From Panorpa germanica (Eukaryota; Arthropoda; Insecta; Mecoptera; Panorpidae): a stretch of 64,000 nt of DNA. Of this stretch, positions 35,192 through 48,382 are shown one piece after another. The DNA lies in contig OY783219.1 in NCBI GenBank assembly GCA_963678705.1, forward strand, positions 310,001 through 374,000, read 5' to 3'. A program made the position numbers and the translations under genes. How positions within the stretch are numbered: the stretch's first letter is position 1; every line of letters starts with the position of its first letter. The notes beneath the pieces were generated by a model. It saw nothing but the letters and a program-made list of their open reading frames with translations. It was not told the origin of the DNA and made no database searches.

Positions 35192-36195
35192 TTAATTAAT
35201 AAATAAATAATTCGTTTGTATTTCGGGATTTGAGTGCATGATGTATTTGTGCTTTGTGGGCCCATGCCGTTTAAATACTTCTAGGACCTCTTCTTTTGTT
35301 CTATTAAAAAGTCCTTGTGCTATAGGGGGCATTCGTATTATTAATTCGGTTGGTGAATTTTCAAATTTTTTTAGAAATTCGGAAAGTTTGTCCAGGCAGT
35401 TTTGTTGATTGCAGACAAGATTTATTGTGTGTCCAAATGTTCTGCCTCGCGTGAGTTTGTATAGGCCCTCTACGAGGTTATTAGTTCTTTTAGCTTTATT
35501 TAATATGTATTCGAAATTGGGTGTGTCCTTTGCTATTAACTTTGCGAATCCGTTGTAGTATCTTGGTTTTTCGTCTCTGGGGTTAAATTTGTCGTGAACT
35601 AGGTGTAGAATATAATCTGTCTTAGATTTATCGACAGGTAGTGTAGTGCGTTCGAATAGTACGTTACTTTGTTCTTCGTTAAGTTCGATTGAAGTTGGGT
35701 TTTTCATTTTAGTTTTCACTAGGTTATCTACATGTGTTTCTCTTGATTTTTTATTTTTCAGATCTTCAATTTTATATAATTCTTGTAATTCTTTGATGAG
35801 ATTATTTGAGAATTCAGTTATATTTGTATATTTTTTAATATTATTTGTAATATGATTGGGTATGCCGTGGTGTGAGAAATACGTTATTAGTTTATCGGCA
35901 ATTTCTGTGGATGACCTATTGGCGATTTTGTATGCCTGTGTGTATTTTGAAAATACATCTATTATAGTAAGGAGTTGGGTATTGTCTATACCAAACGTAT
36001 CTATATGTAATTTCTCAAATGGTCTCTCAGGTGTTTCGGTGTTATTTAGCGGTGCTCTAATTGGTTTTCTGTTATATTTGCACTGTTTGCATGTGCTGCA
36101 GTTATTGATGAAATTTTCGACATCTTTTCGTAGACTAGACCACGTATATCTTTCGCAAATTAATTTATATGTGGCGTCTATTACTTCATTACTTG
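35192..36195 (-). pseudogene. Errantivirus-like pol 3' end: decayed integrase and downstream region
   Basis: A single minus-strand frame is open from about 36195 to 35192. It begins with the end of the integrase zinc-binding module (CSTCKQC), then the first catalytic Asp region (LHIDTFGIDNTQLLTIIDVF) and YFSHHGIP. Where the second Asp and the catalytic Glu should follow, there is only a short Asn/Lys-rich stretch, so the core has been deleted. The rest (35192-35719) is an Lys/Glu-rich region of unknown function before env. Protease, reverse transcriptase and RNase H are not recognisable upstream. Confidence 0.72.
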
Positions 36196-37543
36196 CTGAT
36201 TCTGATTATTACTCTGGTGGTTCTTTTACTCAAAAAAAAAGGTTCTATGTTTTTATTTCGCTATTGCCATGTTTTTTGTTAGTGTTCATGTATACTGTGT
36301 CTACATTTGGATTTTTAACAGTAGCTTTAATCATGATAATAAATTGTACTGTCTGTATTTATTTCCTTAACTTTATGCACATAACATTGCTATTTTATTT
36401 TTGTGTTTTTCAATGTGTTAGTCCATGGGTTATCATAGTAGCTAAATTAGAAATGCTGACTTAGTTTGTTAATGTAGCATTATCTTTTGTACTAGAGTAT
36501 GGGGTTTCATTAAATCTTATAATAGCACATTTGACTTTGATAGGTCATGTTTATGTTTCATGATACGGTGTACTCTGGTATTGTGGAATGCGCTTATTTT
36601 ATGATCTCACAGTTGTTTTTGTGTAATTTAGCGGCGTTCAAATCATGGTATTTGCATTGCTTGCATGTGTCGTAATTGATAATGAGAGTTTCCACGTATT
36701 TTATTAGATTACACGAGTATATCTTTCGTAAATTACCTTGTGCGTTGCGTTTCTTTCTTGATGTCTGATATATTTATATCATTTTTTATTTTATGCTCAT
36801 TTTTATATTTGCCGATGGTGTTTATCATTTAAATTATTGTACATTTAACACGTGTTATCATTACAATGCGTTTAATGAGTTTTATTTTTAAATGTAGTTT
36901 TTGTTAATGTAGATATTAATTGGTCATGTTTCTTTATTTTAATTTAAATAATTTTGTCTTTTCATTAATTTTAATAATTTTAACTGCGTTGGTGTTTGTA
37001 TCGAAATAGTTATTTTATTATTATTTGATGTCGCTTAATTTGTATGTTTTTATGTTTGTTGTATTGTTTATAGGTTTTACTGCTGGTTATAACCGGTGTT
37101 TAAGCGATTTTCTGCATTAAGGTGGTTGTTTCTGATTCTCAATTCGTTTCATCATTTTCTTTTTCTTTTTGTCTGTTGTGTTTTGAAAAATTATTGTTTA
37201 TCGTAATATTTGTAGTAATTTATTTAAATGGTTGTTCTGTATAATTATTTCAATAGTTCATACAATTTTCATTATTAAGGTGGTTGTCCGTTTTAGGGTT
37301 TCATTTTTTTTAGTTTTTAAATTTCGTGGTTAAATATATTATATAGTCAGGTTGGTTTGGTTGCTTGCGGTTGCGTATTTGAATTGTTAAGGTTCGGGTA
37401 GAAATTTTAATTTTTTCGGGAAGTATTGAAGACTTTTTAAAGTTAATCTTATCAGGAAGTTCTTTAAAGTAAAGTCAATATATGTTTTATTATTTTTATT
37501 CGTCATAATATTCGTCAAATATTCATCTATATAGTTATTATTT
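36196..37543. other. Decayed interior of the errantivirus-like element
   Basis: T-rich plus strand with no readable pol domains. A plus-strand ORF at 35856-36464 is antisense to the integrase frame and is not a gene. This region should hold protease, reverse transcriptase and RNase H; most of that length (normally about 2.5 kb) is missing. Confidence 0.5.
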
Positions 37544-39073
37544 TTATTTCGTTTGGTTCCATATAGTTGCTTTTAGTTGTGCCGAATTTCTAATCTTCTG
37601 TCCACGAATTATTTCTTTTCTGTGATCATTTATCCACAAAGTGTGTGCCTCGTTTTCTGAATCTTCTTGTTTTTCTGGTATGCATTTAGCTTTGTTTCTT
37701 TTTTTCTTTTCAATTTTATCTTTTATTTTAAAATTTTGATTTTTATTATTTCCTGCTTTTCCTTGCTTTATATTGTGTAATTTTTTTACTTCAGAATATT
37801 GCATATTTTGTTTTTCTGGTTTTTCTTGGTTGATGTTTTGTTGCTTCACTATTTCAAGTTCTTGTATAGTTTGCTTTTCTGCTACTTGTCTGATTTTTTG
37901 TTGATTTTTTACTTTAAAATCTAGAAAGTTTGGATTTTTTGATTGTTGCTTAACATTTTGTTGATTTGGTATTTCAAAATGTTGTGTATTTTGATTCTCT
38001 GATACTTGTTTCATATTTTGCTGATTTTCTACTTTGAAATCTTGCATGTTCTGATCTTCTGTGTTTTGTTTGACGCTTATTTTTCCTTGCTTCATTTTAA
38101 CTTCAACAATTGTCTTTTTCTTTACTTCTGTTTTGGTAAACTCTTCAAGTTCTTTTTCCTTTTCATCTGTATTCAGAACTTCTTCTGAATTATTCTGGCT
38201 TTGTATTTTAATATTTGTGGGCACATTGATCGCCATTTCTTTATGTAATTTGATATCGTTTTTATTTTCATTTATTTCTGTGTCCCGTTTTTCTTCTGAA
38301 TTTTGTTTTTGTATTTTGATTTCTGTACTCTCGTTGTTTATGATTACTTCTTGTAGTTCCGTCCGTACATTGTCTATTCCTTTATTCTCAATGGTTTGTT
38401 CGATTATTGTTTCACACGGTTTTTGTGTTGACGGCTCTGTTTAAAAATCTTGTGTGTTCTTCACTTGTTGTTGATGAGGGTGGTTATATTCCTCGTTAGT
38501 ATAGATTTCGTGGTTCGTCATATCTTCTATTATTAATTCTAGAAGTTTATCCATTGTGATAGGATTTTGGCGTCTTAATTTACATTCAAGGGGATCGTTT
38601 AGCTCCTCTATGAAATTTCTCACCATCAGGGAATCGTGATGTTTTGCCAGTGCTCTCATATTTAAAGATGTTTTATTGTGAAGTGTGTTTAAAACATTAA
38701 AGTTGTTAACTGATTCTAAACATCTAAAGTAATAAGTAATAACTTTCTCATTAGGCTTTCGTTTAAGTGTTGTTGTATCCGGGATATGGCTGCGGTTTTT
38801 AGTATAACTATTTATTAAAATAGTTTTTAATTTCTTCCATGTATTAATATGTTTATTCTTTATTAAACTTGCTGCGTCTCCAATAATCTTGCTTTTTATA
38901 GCTGCAGAGAGCAATAGACCGTTATTCCTAATAGCTTCTTTTTTATCTTAATTTTTACCGGGGAATATGGCAAAATTATCTATGATCACTTCGCAATCTT
39001 CTATAAAATTCGTCAGCGAATTGTTTCCATTATATTCCTTTACATAATTTAGATAAGTATGGAATGTCTCCAT
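37544..39073 (-). pseudogene. Errantivirus/gypsy-like gag with 20-residue tandem repeats
   Basis: One minus-strand frame from an ATG at 39073 with two in-frame stops (38948-38950 and 38441-38443). The first part (METFHTYLNYVKEYNG..., then AAIKSKIIGDAASLI, YYFRCLESVNNF, NFIEELNDPLECKLR) matches the capsid-like region of gypsy-group Gag. The last part (about 38075-37690) is a run of about six imperfect 20-residue repeats with a QNxQxF-x-(V/I)-x-NQQNxKQ core, rich in Gln, Lys and Asn, ending in a lysine-rich tail. No zinc knuckle is seen, as is usual for errantiviruses. Confidence 0.72.
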
Positions 39074-39732
39074 TTCGATTTATAGTGTAACTTTTATTTA
39101 AGAAAAGTTATTTTGTAAACATTTTATTTTAAAAATTATTATTATTATTTAGTTAATTTGCAAGTATTTTATTATATTACATTATAGTATTTATTACGTT
39201 ATGTAATTAATATTTTATTTTAATATTACTTTTAGTATTATTATAATTTTCGTTAGGCCTATATAAGCGATTTATATTCCGTTTTAGAAAATTATTATTT
39301 AATTATTGTGTATTACGTTGCGTAATTTATATTTTATTTTAATATTTGGTAGGCCTGTATAAGCGATTTATACTCCTATTTAAATTTAATATCTGTTTAG
39401 GACTGTATAAGCGATTTATACTCCTTTTAAACAGAAAATATTATTGTAAAAATAATAATAATTTTGTTTTTGGGAAGTGTGAAGTGTGAATATAGAAAGG
39501 AAATATGAATGAGTACTCACATTACGATTATCACCGCGATGCCTTGCGAGATCTTCATGTCCATATGCTGCTGCTAGTGGGTCGATGAGTCTCGGAGCAC
39601 TTCAACTTCTGTTTCTTTTTCACTCCACTATTTATTAAGTTTACTTTATTCTTTAACTTTATTTTTGTAGGTTTCGAAATATTAAGTTAACCATAAAAAT
39701 GGAAAAATTTACAGCGATTGTAATTCCTTAAT
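39074..39732. other. 5' leader of the errantivirus-like element
   Basis: Between primer binding site and gag. Three copies of AGG(C)CTGTATAAGCGATTTAT occur in direct orientation near 39255-39425, in AT-rich DNA. No coding sequence. Confidence 0.55.
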
Positions 39733-39750
39733 ATCCTACCGACTGCGCCA
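39733..39750 (-). promoter_or_regulatory. Primer binding site for tRNA-Ser
   Basis: The minus strand reads TGGCGCAGTCGGTAGGAT. The plus strand thus equals a tRNA 3' end (CGACTGC acceptor strand, discriminator G, CCA), which fits insect tRNA-Ser, a primer used by errantiviruses. It sits just inside the expected 5' LTR, which would begin at about 39751 and extend right. Confidence 0.75.
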
Positions 39751-42270
39751 ATTAAAGTTTGAGTAATTTAGACTTTAATAAAAAAAACAATTTATTTTAG
39801 TTTTACTTAAATAATATTTATTTGAGCTAATAATCACTGCGCGATGCAGCTTATGCCTAGTCTCAAATAGTGAGCCAGCCAATTACTATCTGCGCGATGC
39901 AGATTATACATGAACTTGAACTCTAAAAGTGGTGAGCCAATTACTAACTGCGCGATGCAGTTTATACATGAACTAATTAGATTAAGATTAACATATTACT
40001 TATATACTATTTTATTATCTCTAGAGTGCATGGTCAGCAAAGATACTGAAGAGACATTGTTAGTTTGTGTCGTATGGAATGTGTGTTATAACAATATGTA
40101 GCATAGATGGAATGGTTGATGTAACGTTAAATTTTGTAATAGTTTTTGTTAACAAATTATCAGATCTTAGGAAAATTAAAATCAACTTGGCCGCAATCTG
40201 TTTTCCAAGTTACATCTGAAGAACAATATTATAGAGAATCTTGATCAACACTTAAACGATTTCAAGAACATGAACTGCACAAAAAAGATAGAGTTCTGTA
40301 GAATTTCATGATTATCTTCGAAATCTAGTATTGTTAATTTCAAATGTTCATTCATAGTTATTATTGTTCTATTACATATATATTGAGTATCACTTTTCGT
40401 TACTAAAATATAGCCTTTAAAAATATCAAGGTCAGGAAATTGACCTAACAACGGATTATTCAATATATAATCTGGGGACCAATTTTTGCTACATAATTTT
40501 GCTTGAAATTAAGAGGTGATTTTTGTTTAATAGAGCAGTGTATTTGTTTGTTTTTTCTGTTTTCTTTAGAACATCTGGTAACTTCAGAGCTTGGTCATAT
40601 TTGCAATAAATATTTTGTTTTACATTTCACCATGTTTGTTACATTATTTCTTATTTGCAAGCATGCCTTAGGTTGTTGTTCTGCTATTGTTTTTGATACT
40701 TTGGTTTGTTGTGCTTGGTGTCGTAATTAGATTATCTTACACTGAGAAGCTTTTCTATTCTATGAGTCTTTTTTTTTAAACTGTCTTTTACATTAATTGA
40801 AGGTTTCCCAGTTTTTTGCATTTTGTATTTAATTTTAAATATCGATTTACTTAGACGCATAATTAAATATATGGTGGTTGGAACCTTGTTTTTTTTATGT
40901 AGGTACACTAAATTATAGAACTATGGCTACATCGGATTTAGTCAGAGCTATAGATCGATTAGTAAAATTATACAGTTTGCAGTTCGGGAATTTTCTTATT
41001 TTAAAACAATTTAGGATGGGAAATGTAGAGAAAGGCAGGTATTGTGAAAATTGAGAGGAAAGGGTATGTAGATTGTACAGGAAAGAGATAGAAACGTTGA
41101 AGTACATAAAAGATACACGCAAATGCAAAATAAAGAGTGAAAAGTATATAGAGGAAGTAATGGGAAGATGCAACGTAGGAAAGAGGTGGACGATGGAAGT
41201 AGACAGAAAAAGAAAGGATGTATATGAAATGGAAGAGAAGAAGTACTGCGGAGCAGTAAAGAAAATAAGTTGGCAAGAGAAATAACTGCAGAGAAGAGAT
41301 CAGGAAGGAAAGAGATGGATGGCAGAGCATTTTGAGATTTAGCCTGAAACCAGATTCAATGTTTTTCATGTTGGTAACACTGATATCACTATAGCTTATA
41401 AAAACAAAAGAAGGTTACATTATTATTAATAAATCTTATTTCATAGAAGAAATGTAGCTTTTGTTTATTTAAATTTCATTTTATATTCTCTGCAAAAAAT
41501 AAAACAGCAGATATGGAGAATGTTTTGTCTGATAAGAAAAAGAGAATAGAGAAGCCGACGAGAAGAAAGAAGGTAGATGGAGAAGTTACAGAGAAAGGAA
41601 AAATAGAGAGCGAGGAAAAGGGGCAGAAACGTGGGGAGTTCAGAATCGTGAAGTAGAGGAACAGAACAGAGAAAGTGAAGAGATATAATTAGTGTTTAGT
41701 TTAATCTAGAAGTCATGAATGGTAAATAATGATTATATGGAAGAATGTAAAATCATAGCGGCATACTTACTATATCCAGAAACTGGAAAAAAATTATAGT
41801 AGCCTGAAAAAAGCTAAAAAATGCACTACTGTGTCGTTTAAATGATCTTTTTCGAAAAAGTAATTAAGATTAAACATTCATTTACTTAAATATAATTTTG
41901 ACTGCGGTACTACTTTAACCTTCATTTAACCTTCATCTTACGAATACAAAACATCTATCAATAAGTTTATTTAATTCTTTACGTGTCATTTATTTTTCAT
42001 TTTCATTGTTATTTATTTTTACATTGATATGGCATCCTACGAACTACTTATTGAGTAGTGTGTTATCCACATAGTAATGAATATTTACTTGCTGGTATTT
42101 TATATAGTTAAAGGTTTATTTTAATAATTGCTTTAATAAATTATTTATTGTAATCAAAAAACCATTTACTTGATTACATTTCACTGATAGAATTAATTGC
42201 AAAAATGATCAATAAATGAATTCAATCAAGGAAACACTGATGTTATTTTAAGCTGTACTTATTTAGTGAA
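39751..42270. other. Probable LTR remnant, LINE scrap and spacer
   Basis: The left end should be the 5' LTR of the errantivirus-like element; its outer edge was not found and no matching 3' LTR was seen. It contains three direct repeats of CTGCGCGATGCAG with flanking GTGAGCCAATTACTA (39838-39970). About 41040-41330 reads as a decayed LINE C-terminus (VCRLYRKEIETLKYI, then EVMGRCNVGKRW). The rest is AT-rich spacer. Confidence 0.45.
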
Positions 42271-42275
42271 ACGTG

Positions 42276-43337
42276 ATGGGTTTAGTGAAACGCGTAAGAG
42301 AGTCCAAATTATTTAATCCAATTGATATCTACGATGTCTACATACCCACCCTAATAGTCACCAAAACTCTTGGTCTGGCGCCCTTTACTTTGTTTGGTGA
42401 AGTTGGTGATCGCAAATTTCGCATCAGTAATATTGGCTTACTATTTTCACTTTTCTTGTGCGTGCTGTACCTGACTTCCTTCACTTTTACGTGCACATTT
42501 TCAATTACAAAGACGTTCCAAGAGTCCATGTCAGTGGTATCTTTAGTGGGACACAATATTCAAACATTTCTTGGATTTTTGATGATGGCTATTATGTTCT
42601 TCTCTTCGTTTTTTAAAGCTAGAACTCTTTTACAAATTTTTGAGAAATTTTCTGACATTGATAGCAAATTTATTAAAGTTGGAATATTTATCAGTTATAA
42701 GAATCTGAATATGTTATCGCTTAGTATGTTTTCCTGTGGATATGTCATAACAACGGCTGCTATTTTACATAATACGTACTTCTTGTATGATGTATATGGG
42801 TTCTATTCTGTGGCTATTACAGCGACTAACATTTTGCCACTTATAACAATTGGAGTAACTTTGTATCAATTTGGAACGTTTATATTTGCAGTGTACCAAC
42901 GATTTTCTTTACTAAATCGTCATCTTGAGAGAATAATTACCGATAACTTTTACAAGACCTTTCAGATTAGTAAAAGAAAGGTTATCACTATTAATACAAT
43001 ACACAAAATTACAAATAACAAAAATAATAATCAATCTTTAAGTGATTCCCAAAAGAGAGCGCTAAAAATGAAAATCAGGATGCTGTTGCGTCTCCATGAC
43101 CATCTCTGTGATTTGGTTCTATTCTGTAATACCGTGTATTCCTTTTCCGTTTTGACCTGCATTTTCATTATGTTTATCACTGGAGTATTTAGCCTGTTCA
43201 TGTGTCTAAGTGAAATTAACCGATCAAGCTATAGTGATTCAACTCCACATGTTGTGTTTGTTTATATCTTTTGGGGAGAATCGCTTCAAATACTTTCGGC
43301 TTTCGTTATGTATTCTTGCATGAAATCAATTAAAGAG
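42276..43337 (+). CDS. Gustatory receptor, first exon (354 codons)
   Basis: This exon encodes most of an insect gustatory receptor, a seven-transmembrane ligand-gated channel subunit of taste neurons. IDIYDVYIPTLIVTKTLGLAPF near the N-terminus is the usual family opening. Six hydrophobic segments follow, with the common YQRFSLLNRHLERI motif after the fourth and a charged intracellular loop before the fifth. The ATG at 42276 is chosen; the upstream GTG at 42273 is in frame. The exon ends at GAG|GTAAGT (43337/43338) in phase 0. A downstream exon with the last membrane segment and the TYhhhhhQF signature is expected but was not found. The paralogue at 53663 has the same exon plan. Confidence 0.82.
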
Positions 43338-43990
43338 GTAAGTATCTATAATTATATTTAATATTTACTAGCAGGAGTAACAATTTTCTTACTAAGGTTA
43401 CTAAACTATTCTACCACAAAACATTTGTTGCAATAAACGAATTAAATATTTATTTAATAACATCACAATATTTAGTTCCTTACTAAAAACTTCGTTCATC
43501 TACAACAGTCAAACTTACAACTTATTCCTTGCTCATAAATCATTTTTATTCTATACCAGGTGAATTTTCTACTTAACATAGTTTCCAAAGAAAAACATAT
43601 AATCTAACTCTAATTCAATATCCTTAAACAAATAAATCTAATCGTTATTTTTGTCAATACTTGCAATTTTTATTAAGTTTCAATATTTACTTAAATATTG
43701 CATGCAAACTAAAAATACAGAACAATCAACTAAAGAATAATAATGAAAATTTTAAAACTCATAATAATTTGATTATTAATAAATAAATAATTCACATTTA
43801 CAAAAGCCTAATCTACATGAAAGGATATGTAAACAAAAAATCTCTGGTTGATTTATAAATGACGTCTTAACCTCTTAATTTATTGTTTGGGCACTTCGCA
43901 ACATAAATACTATTTTCTACAAATAATCTGGTTATGGTACGTTACAGATGGAACCAACAATGGCCCAGTCATTTAAGCTTAAATTAGGTA
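43338..43990. other. Gustatory receptor intron or 3' region
   Basis: AT-rich DNA after the splice donor. I searched by eye for a TY.....QF-encoding exon and saw none. Confidence 0.4.
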
Positions 43991-43995
43991 AGAAT

Positions 43996-44172
43996 CTCGG
44001 AATCCGAGATACCCAGCTGTAAGTCTGTAAATACTTGTATATTGACACCCTAAAGTTGTCTCAAAACCTACATATGGTTTATACATCCTACCATATGTAG
44101 GTTTTGAGACAACTTTAGGGTGTCAATATACAAGTATTTACAGACTTACAGCTGGGTATCTCGAATTCCGAG
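43996..44172. repeat. Near-perfect 82-bp hairpin
   Basis: The left arm 43996-44077 and right arm 44091-44172 are reverse complements with one mismatch seen, around a 13-bp loop (44078-44090). It could be a palindromic MITE or a long hairpin transcript source. It lies inside the likely intron or downstream of the gustatory receptor exon. Confidence 0.92.
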
Positions 44173-46565
44173 GTGAACTTACTATAATTACTGGACTACA
44201 ACGCTTAAATGGCGATGTGCAAAAACCAAATGAAAAAAGTCATAGAGAACTTTCGGATTTATATCATAAATTCGAAAGTTACGAAACGTGGCATGATTGT
44301 AAGTACAAACATAAGATAATCATAAACAAGGAAATACTTTATACAACTTGGCAAATAATAAAACAGATGTTTAAAGTTACATATAGAGATCAGGTATTCA
44401 AGACATGTACAATTTATTTACAATCAATTGGATCTTAGGAGATGATGTTTCAACCCACATAGCAAAACTTAGAAGTTAGAGGAATGAGCTCAGTAACAAA
44501 TTTAAGACAAACAAACTACAAACAACACATGATTGGATGGAAACAAACTACATGATTAAATGTTACTTTGCTACTAGGTAAGAATGAGGAAACAAAGTTT
44601 GTTGAAGAAAGTGCAGTTGTGTATGTTTAAGGACGTAATCGTGGACACGTAACGATTGATGCCGTACCGTACAATAATGTGACAAATGTATCAGTAACGT
44701 TTAATGATGACAGTAGTGCGTTGACGCCCGCTGCGATGAAACGTGCAGTCCTGTACGCACACATCAGTACCGACACGTGACGATCAATGCCGTGCCGTTC
44801 CGTGTCAATGAAGAATGATATTGTTTCATACATTTTGTATGGCGCTATGCCTACGTACTTCTCAGTGCCAGAATATTTAGAGATGACAGTATTGTTTTGA
44901 CGTTTGCCGTGAGTAGACACACATTTCTAACTAGGAATATTTTTACTGACACTGCAAATACGTACGATTTCAAACTGGATGACGGGAAATTGATAGAATT
45001 GGTTCGTTCACATTTCTGTACTGTAGACCTTGAATATAGAAAATACATAGACAGCAATACATATCCACACATTTATACGAAGTTCCTTTGGAAAGGAAAA
45101 TAATAATGTATCAAACCATATCCTAAACGGAACCCTATATTTGGAAGCAATCACTCAATAGGTACCAGCGCTATATATAATGGAATAAAATGAAGGAAGA
45201 AATGAAGAATAGAATGAACGGGAAAAGCAAACTATGGTTAAAGTAAGCAGAATACTCATGTACTCAAACACTAAAGCAAGTTCTCCTGGGCTGAATTAGG
45301 CATCTCTGCTTTGTATATTGTGAATAACTTCTATTCTGATCAAAGTAAAGTTTTCTATTTGTTTGACATGAACTAAAGCAGCAAAATTATTTACCATTAA
45401 AAACATAGAGTCTTTTATTTCCAGTCAAATTTGAAGTGAGTAATAAATATCAACTCACAGTGTACCGAGTTAAATGTCCCCTAAACTTGCGAGTGCCGAA
45501 ACTGCTCCGCTCCCTCTAAGAATATTATCTGATACATATCTTAATCTTTTATCTAAACTAAAAATAATATTAGTTCAATGTTATATTGAATATTTCTGCT
45601 GAAAGAAGTACTATTTCTTAGACTTGTATGAATTGAATAGTTTTGGTGTGGCGAAGAAGTCTTTCACAAATTAATTATAGACATATTCTTATGTCCTCTA
45701 TATATATAAATGTGGGTTATTTTTTAAGAGTAATTTTAAGTTAGAATATATTTAGTTTAAGAAATAGTAATAGTAAAGAAAACTGTAAACTAGGTTAAAA
45801 ACTTTGCTAAGATTATTCAAATGTTTAAAGCAGGACTTGTAGACCCTTGTATGCAGTTCGCTTGCGGTGTCGAGCGTACGCCTCAGAGAACGTGGCATAA
45901 AGAACTGTTCGCTAACTATGAACGTGATGAGACATGTGTTTTGGGCGAGGCTGAGAATATCAAGATTGATATAAGTGTTCTGAGTGTTATAAAAGCAAAT
46001 GGCGATAGAATTATATAAAGTTTATGTATGGTCGTTATTGTGTGATTTTATAATTAAGTTAACTTTATTACGGTGTAATAATTGTTATTTTGGTCAGTGT
46101 TTATGTTAGAGTTAGGCAGCAAATGTAATGTTTAGTACTAGGGTGTATTTTCATTGAAATCATTGTGCTGATAACTATGGACAATTGTAACTGCGTATTA
46201 TGTATTGACACGTAAAACATTGTGAAAAGACATTATAATCTAAGTACTGTATTTAATCAAGTGTATTTTGTTGTGAACTTAATTACGATTAATTCATTTT
46301 ATTTAGATGTAATTTTATGACTTTGATAAGTGATTAAACAAACTATTAATATGCAAATTATGTGTTTACTCGTTTAAAAAGAAACTATATTGTTGTATTG
46401 TACATCAACCTTAGGCTGATGTTAATTGTAACTTATAATTGTAGATAAATCACCTACAAATTGGAGTCTGAACCGGGATGGTGTTAGATTCAAAAACTAC
46501 TAATGTAGATTAAATACCTACATAAATATATATATATAGTCTATATATATATAAATAAAAGACTT
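44173..46565. other. Spacer, no gene recognised
   Basis: Several short open frames (44217-44438, 44897-45103, 45821-46018) have no recognisable domains. Two ~30-bp direct repeats (GACACGT.ACGAT..ATGCCGT) occur near 44645 and 44772. Confidence 0.4.
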
Positions 46566-46567
46566 TT

Positions 46568-46882
46568 ATTTTAGTAATTTACATAGACATTATAATAATT
46601 ACATTGTATAACTCAAATCATACTATCTTACCTGAAATCAAAGAAACAATACTTAAAATTTATTATTTAAATTGTTAATTCCTTTTATTCTAATTTCATA
46701 ATAACTTAATATTATGTACAGTGAGTGTTGTCGACTCCAAATATCAACTGTGTTGGCCATTGGCACGTACTACAATGAGAGTAGCTATAACTAATATATA
46801 CTCTTGGCTCATCTGACCAGAATGCAGTTGTAATATCTCTGGTCAGTGTTACCAACTAAAGAAATATAATTTCTTTACATCT
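46568..46882 (-). repeat. Probable LTR of a gag-only element (3' copy)
   Basis: A diverged direct repeat of 48383-48693. Shared landmarks include TATCAACTG.GTTGG, CCAGAATGCA and GTGTTACCAACTAAAGAAAT. The two copies differ at many positions, so the element is old. Confidence 0.6.
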
Positions 46883-47375
46883 TTCACTTCAACGAAGAAA
46901 ATTTTCACCAAAATTTTCACTTACTACACTTAAATAATTAAAAATAAATCTAAATTGTACAATATTATATTAAAGTAAATACAATTTTGTCAATCTTATT
47001 TCTATTTTTATGTATAGGTATTGATATAAATTTTGTAATAAGAAAGGGATTTGACTTTATTTTTTTAAGTCCTGTATTAATTTTATATATTAAATTAGAT
47101 ATCTTTTTAATAATTTTAAATGGACCAATCTTCAGTTCACCTAATTTATTTCTATTTGGTTTGTTTCCATTCTCTACATAGACAATGTATTGAAATTAAA
47201 TTTAGTTCTAATTGTATCAAATTTGAAATTTCAAATGCTATTTTTCTATCTCTAATCCATTCAACTTCTGTTTTATTTCTATTTAATTCATTTGGAAAAA
47301 AGTGAACCTCTGTACCATCCAACAAGTATTTTTATTCAAAGCCAGTAACTATCTGTATGGTATTATTATATTTAT

Positions 47376-48349
47376 CTACAGAGTTATCGTCCATGCCATT
47401 TTATTACTTTTTTCGTTTATTTTGTTTACTAGTATTTGATTTGCCGCATGTTTATGTTTTTCATTTTTATTGTAGAGGCCTGCGGTTGATTTTACAGTTT
47501 CTTTACCGATTTTATTCATTACATTTTCTGGAAATCCCATCACAATATGATTTATCATTGTTTGGGTGTCGCCATGCTTGTTGACCTCTAATAAGAGTCT
47601 TTCCTTTTTTGTGGCATAATCCAGTAATGATCTAGCTTGAAATTTAAATGAAAATGCATATTTTACTTGTGACCAACCTTTATTTCAATATGTTTCACAA
47701 AAGTTGTCGTTCCATACTGCCCATTCGAAATTCATCATCAATTTTATCAACATACTACTATACCGATCTAGGAACTGCTTTTCTAGGAGATGTTTTAATG
47801 TCTCAATTTTCTCTATATCCTGTAGAATCTTGAATCTTCCACATTCACTCTCAAATTAACTAATCCATTGGTTGAATTTTTTCGTATTAAAAATCTTTCA
47901 GCAAGTTTTCCTATATTTTCTCTCTCTGGCGCATTGCTCTTAGAGTTATTGTGTAAAGGCATTGACTCTTCTGTAATCTCATCTACATAAAGGGCACTAA
48001 ACTGTACATTTTCATCTTCACCTAGATATATTTCTCTTAAACCCGTATTTAGAGAGATCCATACTCCGCGTGTTTGGTGTCTTTTTTAAAGAGAATTTTT
48101 TATTTTTAAACGTGTAAACACGTTAAAAGACAATATAGCAGTGTGCTTACTTGTGAGCTTTAACTCATCTGGGACCTCAAAAATACGCCCGTCTGGTGTC
48201 TCAATAGAGGTTATGCATATCACATTTGTTTTTCCGTCTGTTGACCACAAGACCACAAATTTAGATCGTAGTTTTTCCATTTTTCTTGATCTTAAGTAGA
48301 AATGTCGTTTTATAAGATGTTTTATTGGGAATTGCAAATTTTTAATCAA
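47376..48349 (-). pseudogene. Gag-like pseudogene of an LTR retrotransposon
   Basis: Minus-strand pieces read coherently across one frameshift and one stop. First comes an N-terminal segment (ATG at 48280: MEKLRSKFVVLWSTDGKTNV). Next is an acidic region (about 48060-47830: REIYLGEDENVQFSALYVDE). Then comes a helical region with FEWAVWNDNFCETY, KGWSQVKYAFSFKFQARSLL, DYATKKERLLLEVNK and MINHIVMGFPENVMNKIG. The last block is typical of capsid-like Gag proteins of insect LTR elements. No pol domain is found. Flanking direct repeats at 46568-46882 and 48383-48693 fit LTRs of a gag-only, non-autonomous element. Confidence 0.55.
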
Positions 48350-48382
48350 ACTTATGTGTTGCTTCTGAAATCAAAGAATTGT

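Noticed and set aside
35856-36464. 202-codon plus-strand ORF
   Set aside because: Antisense to a recognisable integrase frame; the hydrophobic translation is a shadow of AT-rich coding DNA.
38006-38444. Plus-strand Phe/Ser-rich ORFs
   Set aside because: Antisense to the repeat-rich gag frame.
39733-39750. tRNA-like 3' end on the plus strand
   Set aside because: No tRNA body precedes it; position and strand fit a retroelement primer binding site.
45821-46018. 65-codon ORF with slightly less AT-biased codons
   Set aside because: No domain, splice context or second copy; too short to call.
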